Source: Xylogone sp. PMI_703 (Eukaryota; Ascomycota; Leotiomycetes). Taken from it: a stretch of DNA of 64,000 nucleotides. The translations under genes and the position numbers were made by a program. The notes beneath the pieces were generated by a model. The model worked only from the letters and a program-made list of their open reading frames with translations. It did no database searches and had not been told where the DNA came from. Each line of letters opens with the position of its first letter. Position 1 is the stretch's first letter. The stretch lies in assembly GCA_021399445.1 (NCBI GenBank), contig JAJTUQ010000010.1, positions 124,001 to 188,000 on the forward strand, given 5' to 3'. Below are positions 37,078 through 48,127 of this stretch, in pieces.

Positions 37078-37971
37078 ATGGAAAATATCGGATCTACGAG
37101 CACTGTTGAATTAATCAGGCCTGGAGTTGTTCTCAAGCAGCCGATTATCTTCCAGACTAAAGGACTTGCCGACAAGGTCGATCTCTGCTTCTCCGTCGAG
37201 CCGCTCATTCTCCAGAAACTAGGACACCATCCAAGAATCGTGAAGTAAGTGTATTAAATATAAACGCTAGTGCACACTTATAAGTATTAAATTTTCAGAT
37301 ATCTCGGGCAACAGGGCCGCGGCCTGCTCCTCAACCAAGCAAACCATGGCAATCTTCAAGCGTATATCGACAACAATCCTTCGATTGACCTGCGCCAACG
37401 TGTAATATGGTGTCGACAATTGACCGAAGCTATTGCCTATATTCACAGCCGTGGCGTGGTCCACTCCGATCTTCGCCCTAGGAACATTCTTGTCCATGAA
37501 ACTACCCCAGGATCTCGGGACTTATTGCTCTGTGATTTCGGTGGATCTACATGCGATGAGTTAGGTCTGGATGGAGGCTGCCTTCCTGATGGCCCTTTCT
37601 ACCATCCTTCATTTGGGTTCACATCGACTCCGGCTCTCGACATATTTGGTCTCGGGTCCCTCTTTTACACCGTCCTGACTGGATATTGGCCTTATAGATC
37701 TACCTCTGGGCCACCTGAAACAATAGATGAAAAGATTACTTACGAAAAAGAAGTTGCTGAGGCTTTCAATGAGGGAAAATACCCTGATGTGGCGAGAATA
37801 GTAGGAGGCAGCGTGATTTGGGCCTGTTGGACGAAACAATACTCGACTGCAGAGGAGGTTCTGCATGCCTTAGAAAGGGAAATGCCGATCCCTGAAGATG
37901 GAGCGGGTATAAAGGAGGCTGCCCACATCTCTATGCTCTTTCGAGGAGCAATTTCTGTTACTGCCCAGTAG
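37078..37971 (+). CDS. Small protein-kinase-like protein with altered HRD motif
   Basis: Two exons (37078-37244, 37299-37971) joined across a 54-bp GTAAGT...TTTCAG intron give 279 aa. The kinase fold is visible: LKQP near residue 20 in place of the beta-3 Lys segment, catalytic loop HSDLRPRNIL at 111-120 with Asp113 and Asn118 kept but Arg replaced by Ser112, CDFGGS with Asp135, and IFGLGSLFYTVLTGYWPY in the F-helix region. There is no glycine-rich loop before LKQP, and the N-lobe is very short. The catalytic Asp, DFG and Asn are present, so weak activity is possible, but the lost G-loop suggests a pseudokinase. Such small kinase-like genes are multiplied in many Leotiomycetes. Neighbours give no hint of substrate. 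Confidence 0.75.
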
Positions 37972-39704
37972 CTTCAACATAATACTTATCCGGCCATAGC
38001 CATGATGAGTTCTGATAGGGTGAAAATTGTGTATTAGCATTATTTGGCGCTTTGTTTGGCTTCTTACGGTGGTCCGTAGAGAGATGTATATAACAGCCCA
38101 AATCAGCGATTCAAATGCTCCTAAGAAGATGTGGCTTCGCGTTTCTGAACGTATGATTGGTTTTCAACGATTGATGATCAGACCTCTTATTCGAAAGTTG
38201 GTAATGAGCGTTTGTTTTCGAAGGTTGGCAGTGAATAATTTCATTTAACCGCTGGTAGGCTGCACTTACTAGGCCGAAAGAGGAATATGTAGGATCGGCA
38301 ATTTTGAAGATGAGCATCTATTGAGCCCATCCCGAACTAGTCCGACAGTTATTTCAATACCAACGTTATTTTGAGGGAGCCGAGAAGAATCTCAAACAGG
38401 GTAATTTATATCGCTTTCTTTCCTCTTCAAGTGGTCGAGCTGAGGATCTTGCATACAAGCCACAATATCTCTGCTACATTTCCTAAAAATGAGAGAGTAC
38501 AAAGCAGAAAGGTTCCATTTTAGAGAAGCCGCAACGAGTGTGAGTCCACGCCCAGACAAGCGTTCCAAAATCTCAATTGCTTCAGCAGCATCACGAATTT
38601 TTTCACAGCAGGTGGTTAATTCATCTTTATCCTGAGATCCCTCTGAAGCTTAGTACCAACTGCGATGAGATTAACCTCTCCCGGGTTATGAGGCTTCCGC
38701 CCACTAGTGCTTTGCCTTGGCTAACCATGCACCTTGCCCTACGAAAGAAATAGTTTCAACATCCGAAATAGAATGGTTCTATACTTTGGCGGAGGCTATA
38801 AATTAATCCAAAGAATCTGCGTATTAATCGGAGTAATCAGCTTTATTGAGGGGGCCAATGCGGCATATTGCAACCATGGACTGCTGATTTGCTCAAGACG
38901 AATGATACAACCTACCTGCAGGATGAATTGATGAGGCTTGCCTTGAACTGGAGGTTTCATGCGGACTCCAAGAACTAAACCAACTTGCTTGTGCCACATA
39001 GGTGGCACCAATCACGAGATCTAGCCCTCTATTCACATCCGATCCTCCCCTCATATTTCCTGCATAGTGATCAAGGATATAGGCTTTCCTCTAACCATTT
39101 GTTTCTAGTTGGGTGGGAATGTGGGTACTAGCTTCCATTTCTAGTCTCTCGCAGACAAAAGTTTGCAAATTGATATCATATACTGGATTTTGGTGGAATA
39201 AAGGTAAGTACATTATATTGAACACGGAAATAGCATCTTTAATACCGAGGCTTGCCTTACAAACATGGTATAACATGGTATTGAACAATATGATAGCTCA
39301 CTGTAACTTGGATCCTTGCTCTAGCGGTTTCCCTTCCTCACTCCTCCAGGATAAACCAAACTGTGCACATGCTTTACGTTTCTGATCTAAAAATACCTTG
39401 GTTTCTCTTTCCACCGAAATTTCTTCGGATATGCGTTGTCAATGGTGGTCAAGGATATATATGAGATCTGTCACCACCGGAAATTTTCACATATACAACA
39501 CAACCACAGTGGAGGCAGGTGTAACATAGTCCACATGATAATACGGCGTCCAATATTAGGCTTGTGTTCCTATTACTTGAAGCAAAGGCGTGAAGGTCGG
39601 CGGTTGTAAACAATTTCCAGGTTGACTTGCATCTGACTTTACTTCTTCTTACTTTACGCACCAAATCAGTTGAGAGACTATATGCTAATCTCACATTTGA
39701 CAGG
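37972..39704. other. Intergenic with one possible gene fragment
   Basis: Mostly featureless. On the minus strand about 38640-38400 reads DELTTCCEKIRDAAEAIEI, then LTLVAASLKWNLSALYSLIF, then CSRDIVACMQD, which looks like genuine protein. No start and no full exon set can be assigned, so it is probably a gene fragment. The plus-strand 90-aa frame at 39113-39385 has no support. Confidence 0.35.
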
Positions 39705-41122
39705 ATGTTGCGGATGAGAGACTTCATTCCTACGGTCTTAGTTGGTCTATTAGGAATGTGGATAGCGGGTTGTGCTATTCGGCTTATGCAAAAACATTTT
39801 TGGTCCATTATTACTATAATCTCCATCATCTGGTTGTAAGTGCGGCCTCGTTCTTGGATTGAAGAGTACTAATACATTACTACAGCCCTGTACGCTACGT
39901 ACGGTTCGTTGGCAATACGATAGCTCACTGGCGATACAAATCAATACCCATTCCCACTAATCCGACTTACTCTTCTAAAGATGTCACGGTGATTGTTGCT
40001 ACAATAAATGTCGACCTTAAAGAATTTGGACAAACGATACGAAGCATGTTGGCTTGTAATCCGTTTCAAATTTTTGTAGTCACTAGAGAGAGCGAATATC
40101 AAGCTCTCTATGAGTTTTCCAAATCAATCAACGTGAACAATCTCGAAATCTTTGAGGTACCAATGGCTAATAAGCGCCATCAACTCTGTCGGGCTATTCC
40201 TCCAATTAAGACGGAAATTGTGGTTTTCGCTGATGGAGATGTGACATGGCCCTCTACAATCCTTCCTTGGCTTCTAGCACCTTTTGAAGACAAGCAAATC
40301 GGTGGAGTCGGGACTTCTCAACGAGTACGACGTCTCAAGACCGGCTCATTTACAATGCGATGTTATAATTGGCTATGTGCTGCGTATATTGAGCGTCGCA
40401 ACTTCGAAATATCAGCAACACACTGGATTGACGGTGGTACTTCATGTATGTCTGGAAGGACGCATGCCCTTAGAGCTCTGATCGTGAAAAATCCTCCTTT
40501 TCAGTCTGGATTCTTGGAAGAAAGATGGGGAAAGCGTCCTCTTTATGCTGACGATGACAACTTTGTTACACGCTGGCTGACTGAGTACGGATGGAAAACT
40601 TGGATCCAGTACGATCCGGGATGCGAAATTGAAACTACACTCGAGAACAATTTTAAATTTATCTCTCAGCAGTGTTGCAGATGGGCGAGAAGCAATTGGA
40701 GAAGCAATTACACAAGTTTGGCTACAGGACTCTGGACGTAAGTTAATGTTTTGCCTTGCAATACAACGATTTAACTAGTTTTATAGACGACATCTTTGGT
40801 GCTTTTATGCACTATATCTTACTATGTTTATTAATTTTGCCGTCACTGACTTTTTACTCTTTCCATTATGGTCTCACTTGACTTCGTCCTTTGATACACG
40901 TGCAAAGATATTATGGGGAGTAATTTTCTTTACCTGGTGGCTGTTCACCAAAAATATTAAATTAGTCAGGCTTTATAGGCATAATATTTGGGATATCCGA
41001 TTCTCACTACTATCCATTCTCTTTGGCTTTTTTCATGGCTTTATAAAGCTATACGCAGCTTTTACTCTTGACCAGGTATGATTCATTCTACTACTTATTT
41101 ATCTATAACTAAAGGCACTTCT
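39705..41122 (+). CDS. GT2 family membrane polysaccharide synthase (Cps1/HAS-like)
   Basis: Exons 39705-39835, 39886-40737 and 40787-41075, plus a short last exon from about 41128 or earlier. Introns are 50 and 49 bp; the first has a perfect TACTAAT branch site. The first three exons give 424 codons. An N-terminal membrane segment (residues 8-45) precedes a GT-A domain with ADGD at 159-162, ADDD at 265-268 and QQCCRW at 305-310, the processive GT2 signatures. Three or more C-terminal membrane helices follow (such as FINFAVTDFLLFPLW). This matches fungal type-3 capsule/hyaluronan synthase-like proteins that make an extracellular or wall glycan from a UDP-sugar. After intron 3 (41076-about 41125) the frame reads TGWEGAV then stops, short of a possible tail IVGIVKGATSAAAEKK in the same frame. 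The 3' end may thus be damaged. Confidence 0.8.
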
Positions 41123-42447
41123 AGACAGGTTGGGAGGGGGCCGTATGATAAATTGTTGGGATTGTCAAAGGTGCAACATCGGCGGCAGCAGAAAAGAAGC
41201 CTGAGTTGTTTGAGCATTTTTAATATCAGTATAAATGGAAGCGTTTGTGATCCTCACGTGGCCTTGTTGTGCCTTCAAATGTTGGAAGTCTCGTTTGTTC
41301 AATGCTTGTGACGATGTCTACCCAGGGCATCTCAATCGACCTCTTCCTTATCCGGGATGCGTAATTGGCCTCCATATCAAGATTCGATTTTGGCTCCTGT
41401 CCAGCCTATCGAAGGCTGGCTCTGATGAGGCTGAGTGTAGCTAAAATTAGCAGCCTCACCGTCTCTCGCCTAATATCAACTCCCTCATGAAGTCGTCTGA
41501 CTTTTAATATGCTTAAGAAGCGTGTCTTCTGAGTACGTTACGTGCACCTTTGTAAAGTCGTTTCTGATGATTCTAGAACATTCCATACGCTCACATGACC
41601 TCCATGATTTCCGGTTCTCTTGCCCGTTGGAAGAAGGATTTACAAAGTACTTCGTATGAGAATATGTTGTATGGGAGGGTTTACCAATATCTTATACTTT
41701 TGACTGGCTTAACCTCTCACCACCTTGTAGGGAAGTTGCTGTTGATGTACTGTACTTCTCCTTGAGCCTCACCGCAAAGACTTGAGTCGGGACCCTGGGC
41801 TTTTAGACATGGCACTAACCAGGATCCCTATCCTGCAGAAGATCCACACGCCCCTTGAACTGAACTGTTGGATGTATCGACACCTCAAAAAGCTGCTTCC
41901 TTTGTTCATCCTAAAAGTCCAAATAAGCTACTCTTTCGTGCAATACCCTTACTGCTGTGAGGAGGATGAGTCAATCTCACTGCTAGAGGGGTTGGCACTC
42001 TGCACAGCTATGCTGTCGCTGGTCTCGCCATTGTCAAGGCAACCAACAGGAAGCCAAAGAAGTCCACCTCATCAAAGACCCATTTCACATTCACTTAAAA
42101 TAGTTATTACAGATATTTAGCAAGGGAGTACCGCCAGGAGAAAAATCACAATTTAACCTTTAGGATTCAGATGGAGGTTAGACCTTCTATTACTGCTTAG
42201 AACTTATCAGAATCCACTTATTGCCGGTTCCTCCCATTTTGACTTAACCTAATGGCTCGAGCAGCCAACAGACAGCAATCAATTGGCTGACTTCCGTCAG
42301 AGTTTCCAAGCCACTTCGATAGACTCACGTAGCAAGTATTCAATATTGCACGGATTTCGCTTAAATTTTAGGATAGCGACTGTGGCTAATCACGAGAGAA
42401 TGTTTGCACCTGACTTGCAAAGGTTCCCGGCGTTGTAGCAGACTAGA
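41123..42447. other. Intergenic, nothing certain
   Basis: A 112-aa plus-strand frame at 41782-42120 has no motif or splice support. I see no transposon motif. Confidence 0.4.
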
Positions 42448-43221
42448 TTGAATGGCCTCAGGCCACAGGCCAAACGAGCGGGCGAAGGGTTCGATTGCCC
42501 CACCCAGATGTCATATCTGCCCCTCCTTAGAAAAAAGGTTGCACGAAGACGTCTCCTTCAAAACTCCACACTATCGCCTGCAGATTTTCTGTCAAAAATG
42601 GCTTGCTCAACGGCTCGAGGCGTTGATGCAGCAAGAGCTGATGCAGCTCGGGAAGAGCTGATGACTTGGATACGGCAGAACAAGCCTGACCTGTTGATAA
42701 GCACGTTTGAAAGACCTTTCTGTCCGGTTGCGCATACTACGAAGACCAGGGCGATTGCGGATGAATATGTCGAGGTATGCGATATCATTCGCGGTATAGG
42801 CGTATAGATTTAGGGTTGCTGATGAATTCCGAAGGGCGTTGGTAGGCGGCATGCGGCTCAAATTCTCAACGTCCAACCTGCAAAAGTGAAGGTATTCAGC
42901 GCACCAACGGTAGTTGTTTACGTCAAATTCAACAGTCCTTCTAGCCAGTCAGCCGGCAAAACAACATCTGGGAAAGCGGTCACCATCCTAGCTCTCAGCA
43001 AGTTGGATCATGATAATGGTCTACCTGGCATTGGTAACCCTCCGGAGTACCAGAAGTTGACCAGTGGAGAAGTGCTATATGCTTCAGGAGATGCAGTGCA
43101 AACTTTTGATCCAACCCCAAAAGACAACCCGGAACCTGGAGTCGCGATCCTAACTCTATGGACGCACGAGTCCAACTCAAATGATAATCAATATGTGGGA
43201 GCTGAGTCCAAGAAGTCATAG
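42448..43221 (+). CDS. Unrecognised protein-like region, two frames
   Basis: Two plus-strand open stretches lie in the same frame. The first (42448-42807) contains ELMTWIRQNKPDLLISTFER. The second is open from about 42835 to 43221 and contains VKVFSAPTVVVYVKF and GIGNPPEYQKLTSGEVLY. Four stops lie between them (42805-42834). A GTATAG...GGTAG intron there would not keep phase, so either the gene model is different or the gene is broken. The second stretch has a beta-rich, evenly composed sequence and looks genuinely coding. No family recognised. Confidence 0.35.
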
Positions 43222-43297
43222 TAGTCCGGGTTCCAACAATGAGGGCCTTCGGGATCGAAATAATCGTAGAAATCCGTTGAAGTGTTTACAGGCTTGT

Positions 43298-44985
43298 TCA
43301 TGCCGTTCTGGTCAAATGGACTATTTTGACATTCAGAGGCTAAGGACAGTGTGAACATCAGACCAGTATTTGAAAGAGAAGAGGGACCTCATACCTTTTC
43401 CTAGCTGTTCTTGGGAGTCTGCTGAAATGTATGGCCCTCCAGGCTGTTTTTCGGGAAGGCCTCTGCCCTCCTGATTCTCTTCTGTCGTTGGCGTTCCTGC
43501 ATCAGCGAGCTTGTTCTGTTTAGTTTGAGATTATGCATTTAATCACCTTCAGATGTACTTGCTACAATTCCAGATGTGTCCGTATATCCAGGACTAATAG
43601 ACCCCTCCCCTGCAACAGCGTCAAGTAATGACTGTATTCCATCTTCGAGTACCGAAGTTAATATTCTGTAACATAGTAAATTCATTTGCAAACTCACCAG
43701 GAACAAATTTATTCATTTCAGACCTTGCCGACTGCGAGGACTTATGAGGAGACCCCTGATCTACTATTGACATTAGATCGTGTAACTGACCTCTCGAATA
43801 ACCCAGGACCTACCTTGCTTCCGAGCTTGAACAGGTTCTGTTAGCGTTGGCTTGTTGCGAACATGTGCAGGTTGAGACCATTCTTCGGTGATTGCTTGCA
43901 TGGCTCTCCGCAGGATGGGTTCCAGAGAATATACCGGCAACGTCGTGATGTAGTTATTGATAGCTTCGATTTCAGGAATGGACCATTTCGTCTGCTCGAA
44001 ACTATAAGTAGTTATTAGTTTTAATCTTCTCACGGATTGGATCTGACGGTAGTCTTACGATTTTGAGTTCCCGAGACCTAATATGAGGTTGTTGGGTGTA
44101 ACGAGGCTCCATTTTTCACCATAACGTGCCATACGTCTCAATATCTTCCTTCTCCGTTGCTGTTCCTCAAGTGTAAGGTTTTTATGACCCCACAGGCGTT
44201 CTGCGACCGTATTAATTCCCTTTGACCGATATGTTGCTGTATGTATCATAGCTGGATTCGGATCTTCTTCCTTTCTTCGATACCTCTTCTTGCTCTTTCG
44301 GAGATGTTGTTCTTCCCTTAGGATAGCCCGGAACGTCTCAAGCAATACGACTTTCCTTCGAACAGGATTCAGTTTCTTTGAGTTCTCAATTTGCTCATAG
44401 TCGTCGAAATATGCTTGAATGAGCTCAAGGTTGTTTGACACTTCTGTTCGAGGCTTTGTTCCACAGAAAGCTGAGGGATTTTTACACCAGGCCAAAGCAT
44501 CTTTCTTAAGTGAAGTATTGTCCGTTTTACACCGAGCCAAGTCTTCGAGGACTTTCAAAATCTTGGTTTTCCCCTCAATGGATAGCTTGTTGCCCTTCAT
44601 CAAATCAAAGTTGTCTAGCCATAACTCGTGCTCCGACTTCTCAGCTTCCGCAGCTTCTCTAGCTTCCGGTACCTCCTCCGACTCACTGGAAGAAGAACGC
44701 GCTTCCTCGAGGATAGCCGTTCGTAGAGAGTGTAGTTGATGAGGGCTGTTAGAGATAAGTTGAAGGAGTTGACCGACTTCCTAGTTCATCATACAATGTT
44801 AGGTAAATCTCTTCAAAGCTAGGCTGGCGCGACGAACTTTGTCGCCAATACTACACAAATGAACCCCTAATTCCCGGATTCTGTTGGCAACATTCTCCAG
44901 AGCTGTATTTGCCTACAATCAGTTGTCAGCAACACATCAAACACTGTCAAAAAGGCTATACCTTGCTGATGACAACTAAATCCAT
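43298..44985 (-). CDS. Unrecognised multi-exon protein with acidic and basic helical parts
   Basis: Minus-strand exons: 44985-44962 (MDLVVISK, 24 nt), 44912-44838 (ANTALENVANRIRELGV...), 44780-44059, 44001-43814, 43763-43698, then pieces to the stop at 43298 (ending VKIVHLTRTA). The first introns are 44913-44961, 44781-44837 (donor GTTCGT, branch CTAAC), 44002-44058 and 43764-43813; phases agree through exon 5. The joint between exon 5 and the next piece is unresolved. Visible features are a Ser/Glu-rich acidic stretch (EEARSSSSESEEVPEARE), a Lys/Arg-rich helix (KSKKRYRRKEEDP), RRRKILRRMARYGEKW, and a low-complexity polar C-terminus. The basic segments suggest nuclear or nucleic-acid contact. 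No domain recognised; the reading frame is convincing because each intron restores it. Confidence 0.6.
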
Positions 44986-45077
44986 TTGATTTGATTGAAC
45001 GAGCGTGAGACGTGATTTTGTAGGCTAAAAGGGAAGTATAAGAATCGGGGTGAATTTAGTTACGGTGACAAGTGGGA

Positions 45078-45120
45078 GCAGGGGGGTCAAAGTTCCCACG
45101 GGGAACTTTGACCCCCCTGC
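45078..45120. repeat. Perfect 20-bp inverted repeat with 3-nt loop
   Basis: Left arm 45078-45097 is GCAGGGGGGTCAAAGTTCCC, the loop is ACG, and the right arm 45101-45120 is its exact complement. It lies in the upstream region between the divergent genes at 44985 (minus) and 45539 (plus). No T-run follows, so it is not a terminator-like signal. Confidence 0.95.
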
Positions 45121-45538
45121 CCGATAAGCCACTCAACTATAACCCTGCGTTCTCGCTTCCGACGTAAATCGATTGTTGGATTCCCAAACCCAATATCCAA
45201 TCTCGGCGTTTTTCCCGCTCGAGCGGAGTCACTCCAGACTATCATTGTAACCCCCCCATGGTTGTCTCAGTGATGACATTGGATTTTGTCACACTTGTGG
45301 CATTTCCATATAGTCGTGAAGGGCTACGGAAATGGCCGTCGTGTTGATGGGATGTCAAGCAAGGAACTCGATAACCAAGCTGTGATCCTTGTAGTATTTT
45401 ATGTATTTAACCATTGAATTTCCAACTTAAGTAGATATAATTTGTAAACGTCTTCTTCTTCTTCCAATAGTCAATCTATTACCTTGAAGATTCTATCTAA
45501 AACATCTTAAGTTACTGTTTTCTTAGAAATCAGAGATC

Positions 45539-45921
45539 ATGCCACTTGAAGACTGGCCAGAAGAGCGGGCGAATCAATTATTCGAGGTAATGAAAAAAGG
45601 AAAAAGAAAGTTTGGTTTCTGGCTAGGCCCTAGATCGCAAATTAAATGTAAGTTATATATAGATTTCTATTCACAGATGCTAATCAATTAGACTTTCCGT
45701 CTACTGAAACAACTAATGCGGAATTTCAAATTTGTCGAGGATATTTAAATGAAGAAGGATTTTCCGATTCAGAGATTCGGGATCTTGAAATTGATAATAT
45801 AGTTGAATGCGGTACATTTGGGCGGGAGAGTGGGAAAATGATGAGAACACGGCTTATAGCTGGGGCTATAGGTGCTCTGACCGTCTATAATATTTTTATG
45901 ATAGCGTTGTATTGCACATGA
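45539..45921 (+). CDS. Small tail-anchored-like protein, 106-117 aa
   Basis: Starts MPLEDWPEERANQLFE and ends ALTVYNIFMIALYCT. Exon 2 (45677-45921) reads NQLDFPSTETTNAEFQI, FSDSEIRDLEIDNIVE and a C-terminal hydrophobic helix of about 18 residues, suggesting a tail anchor. Two splice choices keep frame. GTAAGT at 45648 gives a 29-bp intron, unusually short. A GTTTCT donor at 45615 gives a 62-bp intron to the same acceptor (45676). The first has the better donor, the second the normal length. No family recognised. A T-rich promoter-like tract (45440-45470) precedes the start. Confidence 0.55.
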
Positions 45922-46426
45922 AGTTCACGGTTGTTACTACTTGGCATTGAGCTTAAGGATAGAAAAAAGAGGAGAAGGGAGGGTAACTTGAAAATAGTGC
46001 AAGCTCAGGAAGTGACAAGTATTGAATTATATGGAGGAGAATATTAGGAAGTTTATCATACCCATATCGCTGTTGAACTTCTACTAGCACACTGCCCACA
46101 CTGTCCACACTCCTACCCCTGACGCACTGATCCTATCATTTTTCATCCACGCTTTTTAGACAGAGAGGAAATCCGAAACTACGTGAAATAGGAAATAAAT
46201 CGCGTTTTAGAATTCTCAAGTCGAAAGATTCCGAAAGATTAGATAAGCTTAAGCTGCTACTGACATAGCTGCAAAGCACTAAGTACGACGAGGCAACCTA
46301 CATGCTCCTGCCTCATCTCTCCGTTACTGAGTTTGCTCACAATTCACAACCAGAGAGTTCAGTTCGTCACAGTTCCCTTAGCCTCAATCAAATTCCTGGA
46401 AATTCACTCCTTGCTTACCTGCATGC

Positions 46427-46992
46427 ATGATGGGAGACTCCACCAAGTCTCTGTTCTCTGGCTCGTCAAAGAAACTTCTTAAGACAGCTTCTGTTTCGTC
46501 TATCTCATCAGGGATCTCATCAGAGATGATGACGATGGTAAGGATCTTGCATTTCCTCCAAGTGACGTTCGTTAATCAAATATGCAGTACGAATTCAGAA
46601 TCTCGTCAGAGATATTGGATAATGTGTACCGTTTATCAGGAGGCAACCAGTCCACCACAGCGCACATAGATGTACTGGAATCTTGTCTTGCTGGGGCGGT
46701 GTTTCTCGCGGAATATGATGGCCGCTACCGCCAGAGAATCCTAGCATAGTTATGGCGGTATGGGTTGAGCCGTCATATTTTCACCACGTTTCGGATAGAG
46801 GCCAGAGTTCCAGATGTGTGTAGAGGAGGATGGGAATTTTGGATTGTAGGGGGTGCTAGCCCAATTCGAATCCACGAGACAGCCTTGAAAAGAGAGTTAT
46901 CTGGAAGACTTATGATCAGAGCATATGAAAAACAGTCATTCCTTTACTTCCTTTGCCAGGAAATCAGGAGGAAGGCTAACCCACGCATTTGA
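46427..46992 (+). pseudogene. Unrecognised gene interrupted by one TAG
   Basis: Exon 1 (46427-46537, MMGDSTKSLFSGSSKKLLK) is joined by a 50-bp intron (46538-46587) to YEFRISSEILDNVYRLSGG. The frame reads to ...RYRQRILA, then TAG at 46747-46749. It then continues in the same frame for 80 codons: LWRYGLSRHIFTTFRIEA, GGWEFWIVGGASPIR, FLCQEIRRKANPRI. The continuity of protein-like sequence on both sides and the CAG-to-TAG context suggest one inactivated gene of about 171 codons. Alternatively a 90-aa protein ends at the TAG. No family recognised. Confidence 0.5.
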
Positions 46993-47086
46993 GGGTGTAG
47001 CCTCGCCTATACACCCCTGCAACTTCATCTGTTCAAATACTTTTGCTCTACAACCATTTTGCTATATGTATTCTAAGAAATAAAAC

Positions 47087-47728
47087 ATGGGGATATCTTA
47101 TAAAACTACTCTTGGTGATGGCGTGTACGAATTACAGAAGGGATTTAGTGATCGGAAGCTGAGCAATGGAGAGATGGTGAAACTCAAGCTTGGTGGTATT
47201 GAAAGAGCTCTTACTCCACACAAACACTTAAAAGATGTCCATGTGTAGTGAGGTATCCCTGATTATCGTCTTTTACAGTTCTAATAAGCAGATTTAGCTT
47301 ACCGTCGTCTCTTGAAGCAGACAAGCTGATGACTCTCTTCGCTGATTATGATGGTTATTATGAAGACCATGAAGGTGAACGACGCCGCATTTCTGCTGTA
47401 GTCTTAGAAGTCATCCGACAGATGATGGTAGGTCAGAAAGTCCTGGTCGTGGAGGATAAAGCGGAGACAGGTAAAGAAAAGTCTTATGGTGACAGAGAGA
47501 AGGAAAGGCGCGTTTGGTAAGTTCACTTCTCTGGCTTTCAATTCTTACTGACACAATAGTAGGGTTGTTCAAGTATTACAGATTTTGCAAGTCTGTGCAG
47601 GTTACCTTAACTTTGGGCAAGATGCTGCTCTTCATATACCCATCGTGGAGGAGAAACCCAAAAAGATTCAGAGGCCCATCTGCCAGCGTATCAGAAAGAA
47701 TATGGAAGAACTTCGAGAAAAGTTGTAG
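47087..47728 (+). CDS. Unrecognised 183-aa protein
   Basis: Exons 47087-47244, 47292-47516 and 47560-47728, with introns of 47 bp (branch TTCTAATAAG) and 43 bp. Total is 552 nt in frame. It begins MGISYKTTLGDGVYELQKGF. The middle contains ADYDGYYEDHEGERRR. The C-terminus contains VVQVLQILQVCAGYLNFGQ and ends RKNMEELREKL. There is no signal peptide and no membrane segment. It sits between a disrupted gene and a coiled-coil gene on the same strand. The intron-based continuity is the main support. No family recognised. Confidence 0.6.
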
Positions 47729-48127
47729 TGCATATGGTCTGGGATAGGTTCTCTTATCCACGTGTTGTGAGTTTGTGAGAGAGTCATCAAATCGTAGCTA
47801 CGTAGAAACGTGAATATCAAAGGACAGATATTGTATGTAGAATTGAGATATTTTAACACAGTGAGGATAAGAAAGTTAATCAACGCTCCTTTTACTAATT
47901 GTGCACATCATTCCTACTTTATGATCTCAACCCTCCACTTTCCAAGCCTTCTCTTTAGTAATAACCGCCTCGTCTGCTACAGCCATAATTACGCCTGAAT
48001 CCAAGGAATCTTAGCTAGCTCCACTTATTTCTCTTTTATTGTATAAAACCTTTCCACAGTCTTTGTACTTCAGGTCAGTTTATTTTCCCACTCTTTATTC
48101 TCGGACCACCCTCAGAATTTCAAGAAT
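47729..48127. other. Intergenic, promoter region of the next gene
   Basis: About 400 bp. T/C-rich stretches from 48020 to 48110 precede the ATG at 48128. No other feature seen. Confidence 0.5.

Noticed and set aside
41782..42120. 112-aa frame as gene
   Set aside because: No recognised motif, no introns, low plausibility; noted only as intergenic.
42448..42530. tRNA near the GGTTCGATT at 42488
   Set aside because: The flanking bases do not form T, anticodon or acceptor stems.
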